DNA of 64,000 nt from DATARR01 sp036376245 (GCA_036376245.1 DASVAS010000049.1:55158-119157), one strand, 5' to 3'. Numbered from the stretch's first letter, positions 44,433-53,280 are shown. Made by a program: numbers and translations. Notes: generated by a model not told the origin, from the sequence alone.

Positions 44433-45398
44433 CTACACCGGGCCGGCGCCCGCCACGGCCGGTCCCGGCGAGCGCGCCGCCTCGCGCAGCCGCTCCACGT
44501 CCCGCATGGGGGGCTGGCCGAACAGCCGCTTGTACTCCCGGCTGAACTGCGAGGCGTCTTCGTAGCCCACCCGGTAGCCGGCGCTGGCGGCGTCCAGGTT
44601 CTCGCCGAACATGAGGCGCCGGGCCTCCTGGAGCCGGATCTGCTTCTGGAATTGCAGGGGGCTCATCGCCGTGACCGCCTTGAAATGGTGGTGGAAGCCC
44701 GAGACGCTCATCCCCAGCTCCCGCGCCAGGCTTTCGATCCGCAGCGGCTGGTTGAGCTCCTTGCGGAGCCGCTCGACGGCTTCGGCGATACGGTCCGTGT
44801 GGCCGCCGCCCAGGAGCGCCAGGTGACGGAGCCGGTTTCCCTGGTCCCCCATCAGCAGCCGGAAGACGATCTCCCGCGTGATCAGCGGCCGCAGGACCCG
44901 CGCTTCGGCCGGCGAGTCCAGGAGCCGCACCAGGCGTACCGTGGCGTCCAGCAGGTCCGCGTCCAGCGGGCTCACGTCGATCGCCCGCATGTCGCCCCGG
45001 TTCGGCGCGGGGAGATGCCCCGCCTCCACGATCACCGAGCTGACGAGGGCCGGATCGAGGTCCAGGCGGAGGCTCAGATACGGCCGTTCCGGGGACGCCT
45101 CGACGATCCGGCTCACGATGGGCAGCTCCACCGTGGCGAGCAGGTAATGGGCCGGGTCGTAGCGGTAGACGCTGTCCCCTAGCCACACCTGCTTGCTGCC
45201 CTGCGCGATGACGCAGAAGGCCGGGTCCGAGCAGCCGTGGAGCGCATCTGTCATGGTGGAGGAGCGGTGGAAATAGAGCCCCTTCAGTGGTTCCACCCTG
45301 CCGTCTTCCGAGACGGCCCGCGCGATGCGCTCCGCGAGCTCCTCCTGGTAGGCCGGCGCCCGGTGAGTTCCCGATCCCTGGGGGTCCGTCGAGTCCAT
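44433..45398 (-). CDS. AraC family regulator of the YqhC type
   Basis: The 321-aa protein has an AraC_N sensor domain (about 25-190, with LKGLYFHRSSTMTDALHGCSDPAFCVIAQGSKQVWLGD) and a C-terminal double HTH (about 215-310, LRIESLARELGMSVSGFHHHFKAVTAMSPLQFQKQIRLQEARRLM). This subtype (YqhC-like) commonly regulates adjacent alcohol dehydrogenase and aldo-keto reductase genes in response to aldehydes. Such genes exist at 48599 and 49806, now separated by a DUF262-HipA insertion. A TTTGCAGGATCGTCC motif lies about 50 bp upstream of its start and again before the dehydrogenase gene, and a variant occurs before the reductase gene. Confidence 0.85.
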   Translation of the reverse strand: MDSTDPQGSGTHRAPAYQEELAERIARAVSEDGRVEPLKGLYFHRSSTMTDALHGCSDPAFCVIAQGSKQVWLGDSVYRYDPAHYLLATVELPIVSRIVEASPERPYLSLRLDLDPALVSSVIVEAGHLPAPNRGDMRAIDVSPLDADLLDATVRLVRLLDSPAEARVLRPLITREIVFRLLMGDQGNRLRHLALLGGGHTDRIAEAVERLRKELNQPLRIESLARELGMSVSGFHHHFKAVTAMSPLQFQKQIRLQEARRLMFGENLDAASAGYRVGYEDASQFSREYKRLFGQPPMRDVERLREAARSPGPAVAGAGPV

Positions 45399-45439
45399 GA
45401 CCCTATCCTAGCCCCCTCCGGTGGATTCTGGACAGACCT

Positions 45440-45463
45440 CCCGAGGATTTGCAGGATCGTCCA
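45440..45463 (+). repeat. 24-bp direct repeat, left copy; AraC operator candidate
   Basis: The 24-bp sequence beginning CCCGAGGATTTGCAGG and ending ATCGTCCA is identical at 48473-48496. Both copies are preceded, 10-20 bp upstream, by TGGATTC. It lies 42 bp upstream of the AraC gene start. It may be the regulator's own operator, the boundary repeat of the inserted DUF262-HipA module, or both. Confidence 0.75.
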
Positions 45464-45572
45464 TCCGCTGACGCCAGCAACAATGCCATTGACGTGCCTT
45501 TGCGGGTCGAGTAGGGTTGCGGATGGTTCGATGAGAAAGGACATTACGTCGCCCTGAGCGATATTCGTGGCC

Positions 45573-47216
45573 ATGTCGCGCATCACCCTTGCCCAACGTC
45601 CCGAGGGCGTCCGGCTCACCGTGCAGGAGTTGCTGGAGCGTGTGCGCTCCGGGCGCATTCGCATTCCCGCCTTCCAGCGCCCCATGAGGTGGGGCCAGAA
45701 TGATCACCAACTCCTTCTCGACAGCGTCCTCCGCGGGTTTCCCGCCGGTGTGTTTCTGTTCTGGCGCCGTCCGGCTCCTCCAGGAAGAGTTGTGCTCGGT
45801 CCGTGGTCCGCGGAGGTGGCGTCGAGCCCTGATGCATGGTGGGTGGTCGATGGGCAGCAGCGTATTACATCTCTGACGGGGACGCTTCTGCATCCTGATC
45901 CACTCCAGCCGGCCAGCCCCTTCGCGTTCTACTTTGATCTCGCCCGCGAGGAGTTCGTTCATGCAACGCCGGCAAGCACGGAGCGCCCTGAGTGGGTGCC
46001 TGTACATCGTCTTGTCGATGCCGCCGATCTGGGCATCTGGTTGGCGCAATCGGGCTTGGATTTGACGCGGCAGCGTCAGGCCCACGAGGTAGGCCGCAGA
46101 TTGCGCGAGTATGAGATCGTCGGATACCTCGTCGACAGCCCCGACGAGCGCGCCCTGCGGGCTGTTTTCGACCGCGCGAACACTTCAGGCAAGCGCATGA
46201 CGGGCAAGGACGTGTTCCAGGCGCTCCATGCCGGGCTGGATGGAGAGAGGCCCGCAACATTCGCTACGCTCGCTACGGAGCTTCACAATGCTGCAAGGTT
46301 CGGCATTGTATCGGACCAGTGGCTTCACAAGGCGGCCCTCGCCATCCGGGGCATTGATGCGACGAAATCTCTGAAAGGGGAGCTCCGGGAGCCCGGTGCG
46401 CTCAAGGACACTTTCACCGAGCTTCTACCCGTGCTCGGCAAGGCAATCGAGCTCCTGCGTGGGGTCGCGAAAATCCCTCACTCTGAAGTGTTGCCCTACG
46501 GCCTGCCGCTTGCTGTGCTCGCCCGATTTTACCATTTGTTTCCCGTGCCGAAAGAGCGGTCCGAATTGCTGCTTTCCAGGTGGATCTGGCGCGGCGCTGT
46601 CAGTCAGCTCCATCGCGGAGAAAGTGTGCCTTACGTGCGAAAGAACTATCGCGCGCTCGTGGCTGGCGATGAAGAGGGCTCCGTACAACGGCTCTTGTCG
46701 CTCGTACCTTCAGTGCCGCCTGCCTCGCGTGACGATCTGGAGTTGAGTCCCTATCGTCCGGCAACCGCTGCGACAAAGATCGAGATCGCTGCTCTCGCCG
46801 CCTTGGGGCCGCAGAGGCTGGTGCAGACCGACCTGTTTGAGCCCGAGTTGGCGGTTGACGTCAATGAGCTTTTCGATCTCGTGAAGGCCAGCAAATTGCC
46901 GCTTTGGGCACCGGAAATGGCTGGCACGCCGGCGGCAAGAACGATTGCCGCGCGCCTGCTGCATCCTCCCGGCGAATGGGATGACGATAGTTGGACAACA
47001 ATTTTGGCATCGGCATCGGATGACGTTCTCGCCTCCCACGGTTTCGACGGCGACGCAAGGCGTGCGATACGCGCCCATGATTGGAGAGCGGCCTTAGAGG
47101 CCCGCGCGCATCACATGCAGCACATCATCTCGGGATTCGTAGCGCAACGAGCGCGTTGGGGGGAGAACGACCGTCCTTCACTGGAGTATCTCGCAGTCGA
47201 TTCTACGCAATCATGA
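45573..47216 (+). CDS. DUF262 (GmrSD-N/ParB-like) domain protein
   Basis: The 547-aa protein has the DUF262 core at residues 8-100: VQELLERVRSGRIRIPAFQRPMRWGQNDHQLLLDSVLRGFPAGVFLFW, then WWVVDGQQRITSLTGTLL with the conserved DGQQR. DUF262 is a ParB/Srx-fold NTPase-like domain found in GmrS-type restriction enzymes and other defence systems. The large C-terminal part (about 200-547) is helical; no DUF1524 HNH nuclease motif is visible. It overlaps the HipA-like gene by 4 nt (ATGA), a tight pair. The module has lower GC than its surroundings and lies between 24-bp direct repeats. Confidence 0.8.
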   Translation: MSRITLAQRPEGVRLTVQELLERVRSGRIRIPAFQRPMRWGQNDHQLLLDSVLRGFPAGVFLFWRRPAPPGRVVLGPWSAEVASSPDAWWVVDGQQRITSLTGTLLHPDPLQPASPFAFYFDLAREEFVHATPASTERPEWVPVHRLVDAADLGIWLAQSGLDLTRQRQAHEVGRRLREYEIVGYLVDSPDERALRAVFDRANTSGKRMTGKDVFQALHAGLDGERPATFATLATELHNAARFGIVSDQWLHKAALAIRGIDATKSLKGELREPGALKDTFTELLPVLGKAIELLRGVAKIPHSEVLPYGLPLAVLARFYHLFPVPKERSELLLSRWIWRGAVSQLHRGESVPYVRKNYRALVAGDEEGSVQRLLSLVPSVPPASRDDLELSPYRPATAATKIEIAALAALGPQRLVQTDLFEPELAVDVNELFDLVKASKLPLWAPEMAGTPAARTIAARLLHPPGEWDDDSWTTILASASDDVLASHGFDGDARRAIRAHDWRAALEARAHHMQHIISGFVAQRARWGENDRPSLEYLAVDSTQS

Positions 47217-48439
47217 CAGAATATAGCGGTCAGGCTTTCCTCGTCCTGCTGCACGATGAGCCGGTTGCACACCTTCGCGTCCGAGAAGACGGCTCGTCTG
47301 CGCTCAGGTTTCTGGACTCCTATGTGCAAACAACGCCTCGCCCAGTCCTGAGCCAGAAGTTTGAAGATTGGAACTTGTCCAAGATCCGACGCTTCAAGTC
47401 TTTGCCTCCATTCTTTCAGCATCTTCTGCCGGAGGGAGCGCTTCGCGAGTACATCGTGAGGGCGGAGCTCCTTGCAGACTCCGACGTTGAGCTACTTCGC
47501 CGGCTCGGCCGTGATCTTCCGGGGGCGGTGGCACTTATTCCAGAAGATGTCGCAGACGATGATGTACCTGGCCAGATCGTTGATGAGCCAGCAGTACCGC
47601 CTGCCGTGCCGATGAATAGACTCCGTTTCTCGTTGGCGGGAGTGCAACTCAAGTTCTCCGCTGAACGGAAGGGACGTGTTACGGTCCCCGCCCGTGGCCG
47701 CTCGGGCAGATGGATTGTCAAGTTGCCCGATCGGATGCACCCACGCCTTCCAGAGCTTGAGCACAGCATGATGCGTTGGGCTGCGGCAGTTGGATTTGAG
47801 GTACCCGAGACAGATGTGGTGTCGGCCAGCGAGATTGAGGACATTCCACCTCATCTCGAGTGGAGCGAAGAAAATGCCTACGTCTGCCGTCGCTTCGACC
47901 GTACTGAGGAAGGACTGCCCATACACATTGAAGATTTTGGGCAGGTCTTCGGGGCTCCCTTGACTCATGCGGCCAAGTACTACACCTATGGGTACCTGGC
48001 CATCGCTCGAACGTTGTCCGCGATCGCCGGGCACGACGAAATGCTTTTGTTCTTGCGACGCCTCGTTTTCGACATACTCTGTGGGAATGGTGACAGCCAC
48101 GTGAAGAACTGGAGCGTGATCTACCGAGACCGGTTCCATGCCCGGTTGGCGCCAGCCTACGACATCGTGCCGACGGTTCTCTTCCCGGGCTACGACCAAG
48201 CCCTGGCACTCGACTTTGTCGGCGTCACGCGCTTTACTGAGATTACCCGTGACCGATTTCGTCAATTCGCCAAGAAGCTCGACATGTCCCCGGCAGATCT
48301 GCTTGCGATCGTCGACGAAACGATTGTGCGAGCCCAAGATGCGTTTGGCACCTCGGCGCGGGATTGGGCGCTCACGACGGAAGAACGAGCCCAGATGGAG
48401 GCGCACTGGGGGCAGGTTCCCCTCCTTCGAGGCTCTTGA
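47213..48439 (+). CDS. HipA-like Ser/Thr kinase
   Basis: The 408-aa protein has HipA family motifs: an N-terminal subdomain (FLVLLHDEPVAHLRVREDG..LRFLDSY..LPPFFQHLLPEG), the Gly-rich RFSLAGVQLKFSAE, LPELEHSMMRWAAAVG, VCRRFDR, HIEDFGQVFG, the catalytic CGNGDSHVKNWSVIY, and LAPAYDIVPTVLF. HipA kinases phosphorylate aminoacyl-tRNA synthetases and stop growth, and are normally paired with a HipB HTH antitoxin. No HTH gene is next to this one; the partner is the DUF262 protein, with which it overlaps by 4 nt. The Met at 47213 is the coupled start and begins the usual N-terminus. Confidence 0.85.
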   Translation: MTEYSGQAFLVLLHDEPVAHLRVREDGSSALRFLDSYVQTTPRPVLSQKFEDWNLSKIRRFKSLPPFFQHLLPEGALREYIVRAELLADSDVELLRRLGRDLPGAVALIPEDVADDDVPGQIVDEPAVPPAVPMNRLRFSLAGVQLKFSAERKGRVTVPARGRSGRWIVKLPDRMHPRLPELEHSMMRWAAAVGFEVPETDVVSASEIEDIPPHLEWSEENAYVCRRFDRTEEGLPIHIEDFGQVFGAPLTHAAKYYTYGYLAIARTLSAIAGHDEMLLFLRRLVFDILCGNGDSHVKNWSVIYRDRFHARLAPAYDIVPTVLFPGYDQALALDFVGVTRFTEITRDRFRQFAKKLDMSPADLLAIVDETIVRAQDAFGTSARDWALTTEERAQMEAHWGQVPLLRGS

Positions 48440-48472
48440 CCTGCCGGTAGGCGGCGAGACCTGGATTCCCCG

Positions 48473-48516
48473 CCCGAGGATTTGCAGGATCGTCCAAGGA
48501 TCTTCCAGAATCGTCC
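48473..48516 (+). promoter_or_regulatory. right copy of the 24-bp repeat plus a tandem operator-like site
   Basis: 48473-48496 is identical to 45440-45463. It contains AGGATTTGCAGGATCGTCC (48477-48495), followed at once by the related AGGATCTTCCAGAATCGTCC (48497-48516). Tandem 20-bp sites on the same helix face, about 85 bp before the dehydrogenase start, look like an AraC-family operator. Confidence 0.6.
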
Positions 48517-48598
48517 TACCGCCCCGCCTGCCGGAGCCCATAGCATGAGCTGGCAAGGACGGGGGCGCCGCTCAGGGCGCCAAAGGAGAATAAAACCC

Positions 48599-49657
48599 AT
48601 GTACAACGCCAAAGCCTATGCCGCCGCCAGCGCGACGTCGCCGCTGGCTTCCACCACCATCGCGCGGCGTGAGCCCACCGATCGCGATGTGCAGATCGAG
48701 ATCCTTTTCTGTGGCATCTGCCACTCCGATCTCCATCAGGTCCGCTCGGAGTGGAGCAGCTTCAATCCCACCGTCTATCCCTGCGTGCCCGGTCATGAGA
48801 TCGTCGGCCGCGTCACCCGGGTCGGCTCCGCGGTCTCCAGGTTCAAGCCCGGCGATCTCGCCGCGGTCGGCTGCCTGGTGGCCTCGGACGGCGCCTGCCC
48901 TCAGTGCCGGGCCGGCCTTGAACAGTTCTGCCCGGAGGCCACCTTCACCTACAACTCCGAGGACAAGCACCTCGGAGGCGTGACCTACGGCGGCTATTCC
49001 GAGAGCGTGGTCGTGGATGAGCATTTCGTCCTGCGCGTCCCGTCCAACCTCGACCTCGCCGGAGCCGCGCCTCTCCTCTGCGCCGGGATCACGACCTACT
49101 CGCCCATGCGCCACTGGGGCGTCACCGGCGGCAAGAAGGTCGGCGTGGTCGGTCTCGGCGGGCTGGGCCACATGGGCGTGAAGTTCGCTCACGCGTTCGG
49201 AGCCCACGTCGTCGTGTTCACCACGTCGCCCGACAAGAAGGAAGCCGCGCTCCGTCTCGGCGCCGACGAAGTCGTCATCTCCCGCGACGCCGGCGAGATG
49301 GCGAAGCACGCCGGCAGCTTCGACTTCATTCTCGACACCATCTCCGCCGAGCACGACCTCAACGCCTACATCGGCCTGCTCGGCGTCGACGGCAACCTGA
49401 CCATGGTCGGCGCGCCGGAAAAGCCCCTCCCGGTCTCCGTTCCGGCCCTGCTGTTCGGACGCCGCAGTCTCTCCGGCTCCCTGATCGGCGGCCTTGCCGA
49501 GACCCAGGAGATGCTCGACTTCTGCGGCGAGCACAACATCACGTCCGACGTCGAGGTCATCCCCATCCAGAAGGTCAACGAAGCCTACGAGAGGATGCTC
49601 CGGTCCGATGTGAAGTACCGCTTCTCGATCGACATGGCTTCCCTGAAGTCGGAGTGA
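48599..49657 (+). CDS. zinc-dependent NAD(P) alcohol dehydrogenase (YahK/CAD type)
   Basis: The 352-aa MDR family enzyme has catalytic Zn ligands in FCGICHSDLHQV, GHE in VPGHEIVGRV, and a third Cys in PLLCAGITTYSP. The structural Zn set lies in DGACPQCRAGLEQFCPEATFTYN, and the Rossmann loop is VGVVGLGGLGHMGVKFA. YahK-type enzymes reduce aromatic and aliphatic aldehydes with NADPH. The ATG at 48599 has AAAGGAG 12 nt upstream and starts MYNAKAYAA, the family N-terminus. It is a probable target of the AraC regulator at 44433. Confidence 0.95.
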   Translation: MYNAKAYAAASATSPLASTTIARREPTDRDVQIEILFCGICHSDLHQVRSEWSSFNPTVYPCVPGHEIVGRVTRVGSAVSRFKPGDLAAVGCLVASDGACPQCRAGLEQFCPEATFTYNSEDKHLGGVTYGGYSESVVVDEHFVLRVPSNLDLAGAAPLLCAGITTYSPMRHWGVTGGKKVGVVGLGGLGHMGVKFAHAFGAHVVVFTTSPDKKEAALRLGADEVVISRDAGEMAKHAGSFDFILDTISAEHDLNAYIGLLGVDGNLTMVGAPEKPLPVSVPALLFGRRSLSGSLIGGLAETQEMLDFCGEHNITSDVEVIPIQKVNEAYERMLRSDVKYRFSIDMASLKSE

Positions 49658-49686
49658 CCGGCGTGCCACCCGCTGGCTGGTGTCGA

Positions 49687-49745
49687 ATTTGCAGATGTTC
49701 GACGTGCTCGCCAGCGGGTCAGCACGCTATCGACGTGCTCGCTAG
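49687..49745 (+). promoter_or_regulatory. operator-like repeats before the aldo-keto reductase gene
   Basis: TTTGCAGATGTTCGA (49688) resembles the TTTGCAGGATCGTCC sites at 45449 and 48481. The 15-mer CGACGTGCTCGCYAG occurs twice, at 49700-49714 and 49731-49745, 31 bp apart (about three helical turns), as suits an AraC-type dimer. Confidence 0.5.
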
Positions 49746-49805
49746 TCCAGGAGCATGGACCCATGTACAACGCAAGGCTTAGGCCGTTTTCTGCGGAGGG
49801 AGCAC

Positions 49806-50795
49806 ATGCGGAAGCGTGAACTTGGAAACAGCGGCCTCGAGGTCTCGGCGATCGGGCTCGGCTGCATGGGCATGAGCTCCGGCTACGGACCGGCCCAGGA
49901 CGAGCGGGAGATGATCTCCGTGATCCGGTCCGCCGTGGACCTCGGCGTCACGTTTTTCGACACCGCCGAAGTCTATGGTCCGTACGCGAACGAGAATCTG
50001 GTGGGCAAGGCGCTCTCGCCCATCCGCGAGCAGGTGGTGATCGCCACCAAGTTCGGGTTCCGCATCGACGCCGACGGCAAGCAGGCCGGCCTGAACAGCC
50101 GGCCCGAGCACATCCGGGAGGTCGCGGAAGCGTCGCTCCAGCGGCTCGGCATCGACGTCATCGACCTGTTCTACCAGCACCGCGTCGACCCCGAAGTGCC
50201 CATCGAAGACGTGGCGGGGACGGTGAAGGAGCTGATCCAGGAGGGCAAGGTCCGGCATTTCGGTCTTTCGGAGGCGGGCGTGCGGACCATCCGCCGCGCG
50301 CACGCCGTCCAGCCCGTCACGGCCCTTCAGAGCGAGTACTCGCTCTGGTGGCGGGAGCCCGAAGAGGAGATCCTCCCGGCCCTGGAGGAACTGGGAATCG
50401 GCTTCGTTCCCTTCAGCCCATTGGGCCGGGGGTTCCTGACGGGCAAGATCGACGAGAACACGACCTTCGACAGCACCGACTTCCGCAGCACCGTCCCCCG
50501 TTTCACCCCGGAGGCCCGGAAGGCGAACCGGGCGCTGGTCGATCTGCTGGAGAGCATCGCCCGGCGCAAGGGCGCCACACCCGCCCAGATCGCGCTCGCC
50601 TGGCTCCTCGCCCAGAAGCCCTGGATCGTGCCGATCCCCGGCACCACGAAGCTGCACCGTTTACAGGAGAACGTCGCGGCGGCCTCCCGCGAGCTGACCG
50701 AGGGGGATCTCCGCGACATCGAGAGCGCCGCGTCCCGGATCACGGTGCAGGGGCATCGCTACTCCGAGGGCTCGCAGCGGATGGTCGACCGCTGA
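49806..50795 (+). CDS. aldo-keto reductase
   Basis: The 329-aa protein has the AKR (beta/alpha)8 signature: MRKRELGNSGLEVSAIGLGCMGMS, catalytic Asp and Tyr in TFFDTAEVYGP, Lys in VIATKFGF, His in LFYQHRVDP, then FSPLGRGFLTGKI and IPIPGTTKLHRLQENVAA for NADPH binding. It is close to the AKR13-type oxidoreductases that act on aldehydes and ketones. GGAGGGAG precedes the ATG at 49806. With the alcohol dehydrogenase upstream and the AraC regulator, it fits an aldehyde-detoxification regulon. Confidence 0.95.
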   Translation: MRKRELGNSGLEVSAIGLGCMGMSSGYGPAQDEREMISVIRSAVDLGVTFFDTAEVYGPYANENLVGKALSPIREQVVIATKFGFRIDADGKQAGLNSRPEHIREVAEASLQRLGIDVIDLFYQHRVDPEVPIEDVAGTVKELIQEGKVRHFGLSEAGVRTIRRAHAVQPVTALQSEYSLWWREPEEEILPALEELGIGFVPFSPLGRGFLTGKIDENTTFDSTDFRSTVPRFTPEARKANRALVDLLESIARRKGATPAQIALAWLLAQKPWIVPIPGTTKLHRLQENVAAASRELTEGDLRDIESAASRITVQGHRYSEGSQRMVDR

Positions 50796-50817
50796 GCTTG
50801 GTTCCTTCAGTGAAGTT

Positions 50818-51138
50818 TTATCCTTCAATGACCTGTGCAATGCCGGCCCGTGAGGTGTGGAGAGCGGCAAGGAGAGCCGGGATAAGAGGCCTGAGGTCTG
50901 CGAGCCGGTTCGTGCGTGCCCGAAGTACGATGATCGCAATCGGAAAAGCAACGACGTTCTGCTGGAACGACAGATTTCGATCGACTGTAACGAAAACATC
51001 GAACTGCTGTGCGGCCAAGGCCAACAGCTCACCGTTCTTGATGGAGGCCCATCCCATCTGTCGTGCGGTCTTGACGTCGTGCCCGACGATATCTCGCGAC
51101 AACCTCCAATCGACGCACTCGTCGATGAGGACTCTCAC
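50818..51138 (-). CDS. DUF5615 PIN-like toxin
   Basis: The 106-aa protein has the PIN-like acids: LIDECVDWRLSRDI at the start (D6, E7), KTARQMGWASIKNGELLALAAQQFDVFVTVDRNL in the middle (D in VDRN), and a helical end. DUF5615 proteins are Mut7-C/PIN-fold putative RNase toxins, usually paired with DUF433 antitoxins. It overlaps the DUF433 gene by 4 nt, with the antitoxin first. It converges with the aldo-keto reductase gene 23 bp away. Confidence 0.85.
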   Translation of the reverse strand: MRVLIDECVDWRLSRDIVGHDVKTARQMGWASIKNGELLALAAQQFDVFVTVDRNLSFQQNVVAFPIAIIVLRARTNRLADLRPLIPALLAALHTSRAGIAQVIEG

Positions 51139-51347
51139 GATGCTTTGGCAACCAGCAGATCCTTCGCCTGTTCGAGAAAGGCGATCACCTGCTCGCGGGT
51201 AACCGTCGGGAAGCCTTCGAGAAAATCGTTGATGGACTCCCCGGCCTCGAGGTAATCGAGAAGGGTCTGGACAGGCACACGCGTCCCGTCGAACACTGGG
51301 GTTCCCCCCATCACGTCGGGGTGGCTGGACAGGGGCGGTCGCTTCAT
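51135..51347 (-). CDS. DUF433 antitoxin
   Basis: The 70-aa protein matches the DUF433 HTH family: SHPDVMGGTPVFDGTRVPVQTLLDYLEAGESINDFLEGFPTVTREQVIAFLEQA. The family is thought to bind DNA and neutralise DUF5615 toxins. Its TGA/ATG overlap with the toxin gene gives the usual coupled antitoxin-toxin order. It diverges from the molybdenum hydroxylase operon with 138 bp between starts, which would hold both promoters. Confidence 0.85.
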   Translation of the reverse strand: MKRPPLSSHPDVMGGTPVFDGTRVPVQTLLDYLEAGESINDFLEGFPTVTREQVIAFLEQAKDLLVAKAS

Positions 51348-51485
51348 ACGAGAAGATTAGCGCTGATTGACCGGCAGGGCAACCACGAGGGGTGTGAATC
51401 TTGCAGGAGTTTGGACGCCGCGGTTCCGCGGCCAGGACGTGTCCCAGGACAAGCGACGCGCAAAGGCGAAAGGAAGGACTCTTCC

Positions 51486-52307
51486 ATGAACGACGACTTC
51501 GACGAGACCTCTGATCCCGAGCTGAGCGCCGACGAGGAGGCGCTGTTGGAGGAGATGCCGGAGCTGACCGGCGTCGGCCAGACGCGGCGCGCGTTCCTGG
51601 CGCAGACGGTCGCGGGCGGCCTCGGAATCTTCGCCCTCGACCTGCTGGCCCATGAGGAAGCGCTGGCGTCTCTGCTTCCCGCTCCCGAGGCGGCGGCCGC
51701 GGCGCCCGCGGCGGAAAACCTCGTGAAGGTCGCTTTCAAGGTCAACGGCGCGGCGAAGACGCTGGAGATCGATTCGCGCGTCGTGCTGCTCGACGCCCTG
51801 CGCGAACGGCTCGCGCTGACCGGCTCGAAGAAGGGCTGCGACCAGGGCCAGTGCGGGGCCTGCACGGTGCTCGTTGACGGCCGGCGCGTCCTGTCGTGCC
51901 TGACGCTCGCCGCCACCGTCGAGGGCAAGGAAGTCACGACGATCGAAGGGCTCGCGAAGGGCGATCAACTGCACCCGATGCAGGCGGCGTTCATCAAGTA
52001 CGACGGCTTCCAGTGCGGATACTGCACGCCCGGGCAGATCTGCTCCGCCGTGGGACTGCTGGAAGAGGCGCGCCGCGGCGACGTGAGCCACGTCACGGAG
52101 GACGTGACCGTGAAGACGACGCGGCTCTCGGACGACGAGATCCGCGAGCGGATGAGCGGCAACATCTGCCGCTGCGGGGCCTATCCGAAGATCGTCGCGG
52201 CGGTCCAGGAGGTCCATTCGGGCCGGGAGACGAAACAGACGTGGCGCTTCGTCGACGAAGACCAGTTGGCCCGCGTGCGGAAGGAGGACGCCAGTGAGAC
52301 CGTTTAA
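51486..52307 (+). CDS. Tat-exported 2Fe-2S subunit of a xanthine dehydrogenase-family enzyme (PaoA-like)
   Basis: The 273-aa protein has an extended acidic N-terminus, then a Tat-type signal TRRAFLAQTVAGGLGIFALDLLA (residues 33-55), a plant-type 2Fe-2S domain (GCDQGQCGACTVLVDG, C further on), and a second 2Fe-2S domain (CGYCTPGQICSAVG, NICRCGAYPKI). It matches PaoA/YagT of the periplasmic aldehyde oxidoreductase. Export of the whole complex would ride on this subunit. The Met at 51486 follows AAGGAAGG. It overlaps the FAD subunit gene by 14 bp. Confidence 0.95.
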   Translation: MNDDFDETSDPELSADEEALLEEMPELTGVGQTRRAFLAQTVAGGLGIFALDLLAHEEALASLLPAPEAAAAAPAAENLVKVAFKVNGAAKTLEIDSRVVLLDALRERLALTGSKKGCDQGQCGACTVLVDGRRVLSCLTLAATVEGKEVTTIEGLAKGDQLHPMQAAFIKYDGFQCGYCTPGQICSAVGLLEEARRGDVSHVTEDVTVKTTRLSDDEIRERMSGNICRCGAYPKIVAAVQEVHSGRETKQTWRFVDEDQLARVRKEDASETV

Positions 52308-53280
52308 ATACGTCCGCGCCAGCGACCCGAACGCCGCCGCAAGCGCCGTCGCGGCGAACCCGCAGGCGAAGTTCCTGGCTGGTGGGACGAACATCCTCGA
52401 TCTGATGAAAGAGGATATCGAACGTCCCAACGAGCTGGTGGACCTCACGCGCCTGAACCTGAAAGAGATCAAAGCGGCGGGCGGCGGCGTCTCCATCGGC
52501 GCGCTCGCTACGAATACCGAGACCGCCAACCATCCCCTCATCCGCCAGAGCTACCCGCTCCTGACGCAGGCCATCGTCGCGGGCGCCTCGGGCCAGCTCC
52601 GCAACATGGCGACCAACGGCGGCAACCTCTTGCAGCGCACGCGGTGCCAGTACTTCTACGACACGGCGATGCCGTGCAACAAGCGGGAGCCCGGGACGGG
52701 CTGCGGCGCGCGCGAAGGGATCAACCGGATCCACGCCATTTTCGGCTGGAGCGAGAAGTGCGTCGCCACCTATCCGGGCGACATGGCGAACGCGCTCTAC
52801 GCGCTGGAAGCCGTCGTGCGGGTCCGGGACGCGAACGGGCGCGAGCGCACGATCCCCATCAACGATTTCCACCGCCTGCCGGGCGACACGCCGGAGAAGG
52901 ACAACAACCTTCAGCACGGCGAGCTGATCGTGGCGATCGAGCTGCCGAAGTCGAATTTCGCGAAGAATTCCTATTATCTGAAGGTTCGCGACCGCGCCTC
53001 CTATGCCTTCGCTCTCGTGGCGGTCGCCGCCGCGCTGGAGCTCGACGGCGGCACGATCCGGCAGGCCCGCGTCGTGCTCGGCAGCGTGGCCCACAAGCCC
53101 TGGCGAAGCCGGGAGGCGGAAGCCGCGCTCGCGGGAAAACCCGCGTCGGAGGAGAGCTTCCGGCGGGCCGCCGAAGCGGCGCTCAAGGATGCGAAACCCC
53201 TCGCGCACAACACCTACAAAGTCGAGCTTGGAAAGCGGGCCGTCGTCCGCGCGCTGATGCGCGCGAGCCGGCTGGCGTGA
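52294..53280 (+). CDS. FAD-binding subunit (PaoB-like)
   Basis: The 328-aa protein has the CO dehydrogenase flavoprotein N domain: KFLAGGTNILDLMKE, GVSIGALATNTETA, and QLRNMATNGGNLLQRTRCQYFYDTAMPCNKREPGTGCGA. The Cys pattern in that last stretch is the extra 4Fe-4S site found in PaoB/YagS and 4-hydroxybenzoyl-CoA reductase. The C-terminal domain has ALVAVAAALELDGGTIRQARVVLG. It passes electrons between FeS centres and FAD. It follows PaoA with a 14-bp overlap and precedes the molybdenum subunit by 13 bp. Confidence 0.95.
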   Translation: MRPFKYVRASDPNAAASAVAANPQAKFLAGGTNILDLMKEDIERPNELVDLTRLNLKEIKAAGGGVSIGALATNTETANHPLIRQSYPLLTQAIVAGASGQLRNMATNGGNLLQRTRCQYFYDTAMPCNKREPGTGCGAREGINRIHAIFGWSEKCVATYPGDMANALYALEAVVRVRDANGRERTIPINDFHRLPGDTPEKDNNLQHGELIVAIELPKSNFAKNSYYLKVRDRASYAFALVAVAAALELDGGTIRQARVVLGSVAHKPWRSREAEAALAGKPASEESFRRAAEAALKDAKPLAHNTYKVELGKRAVVRALMRASRLA

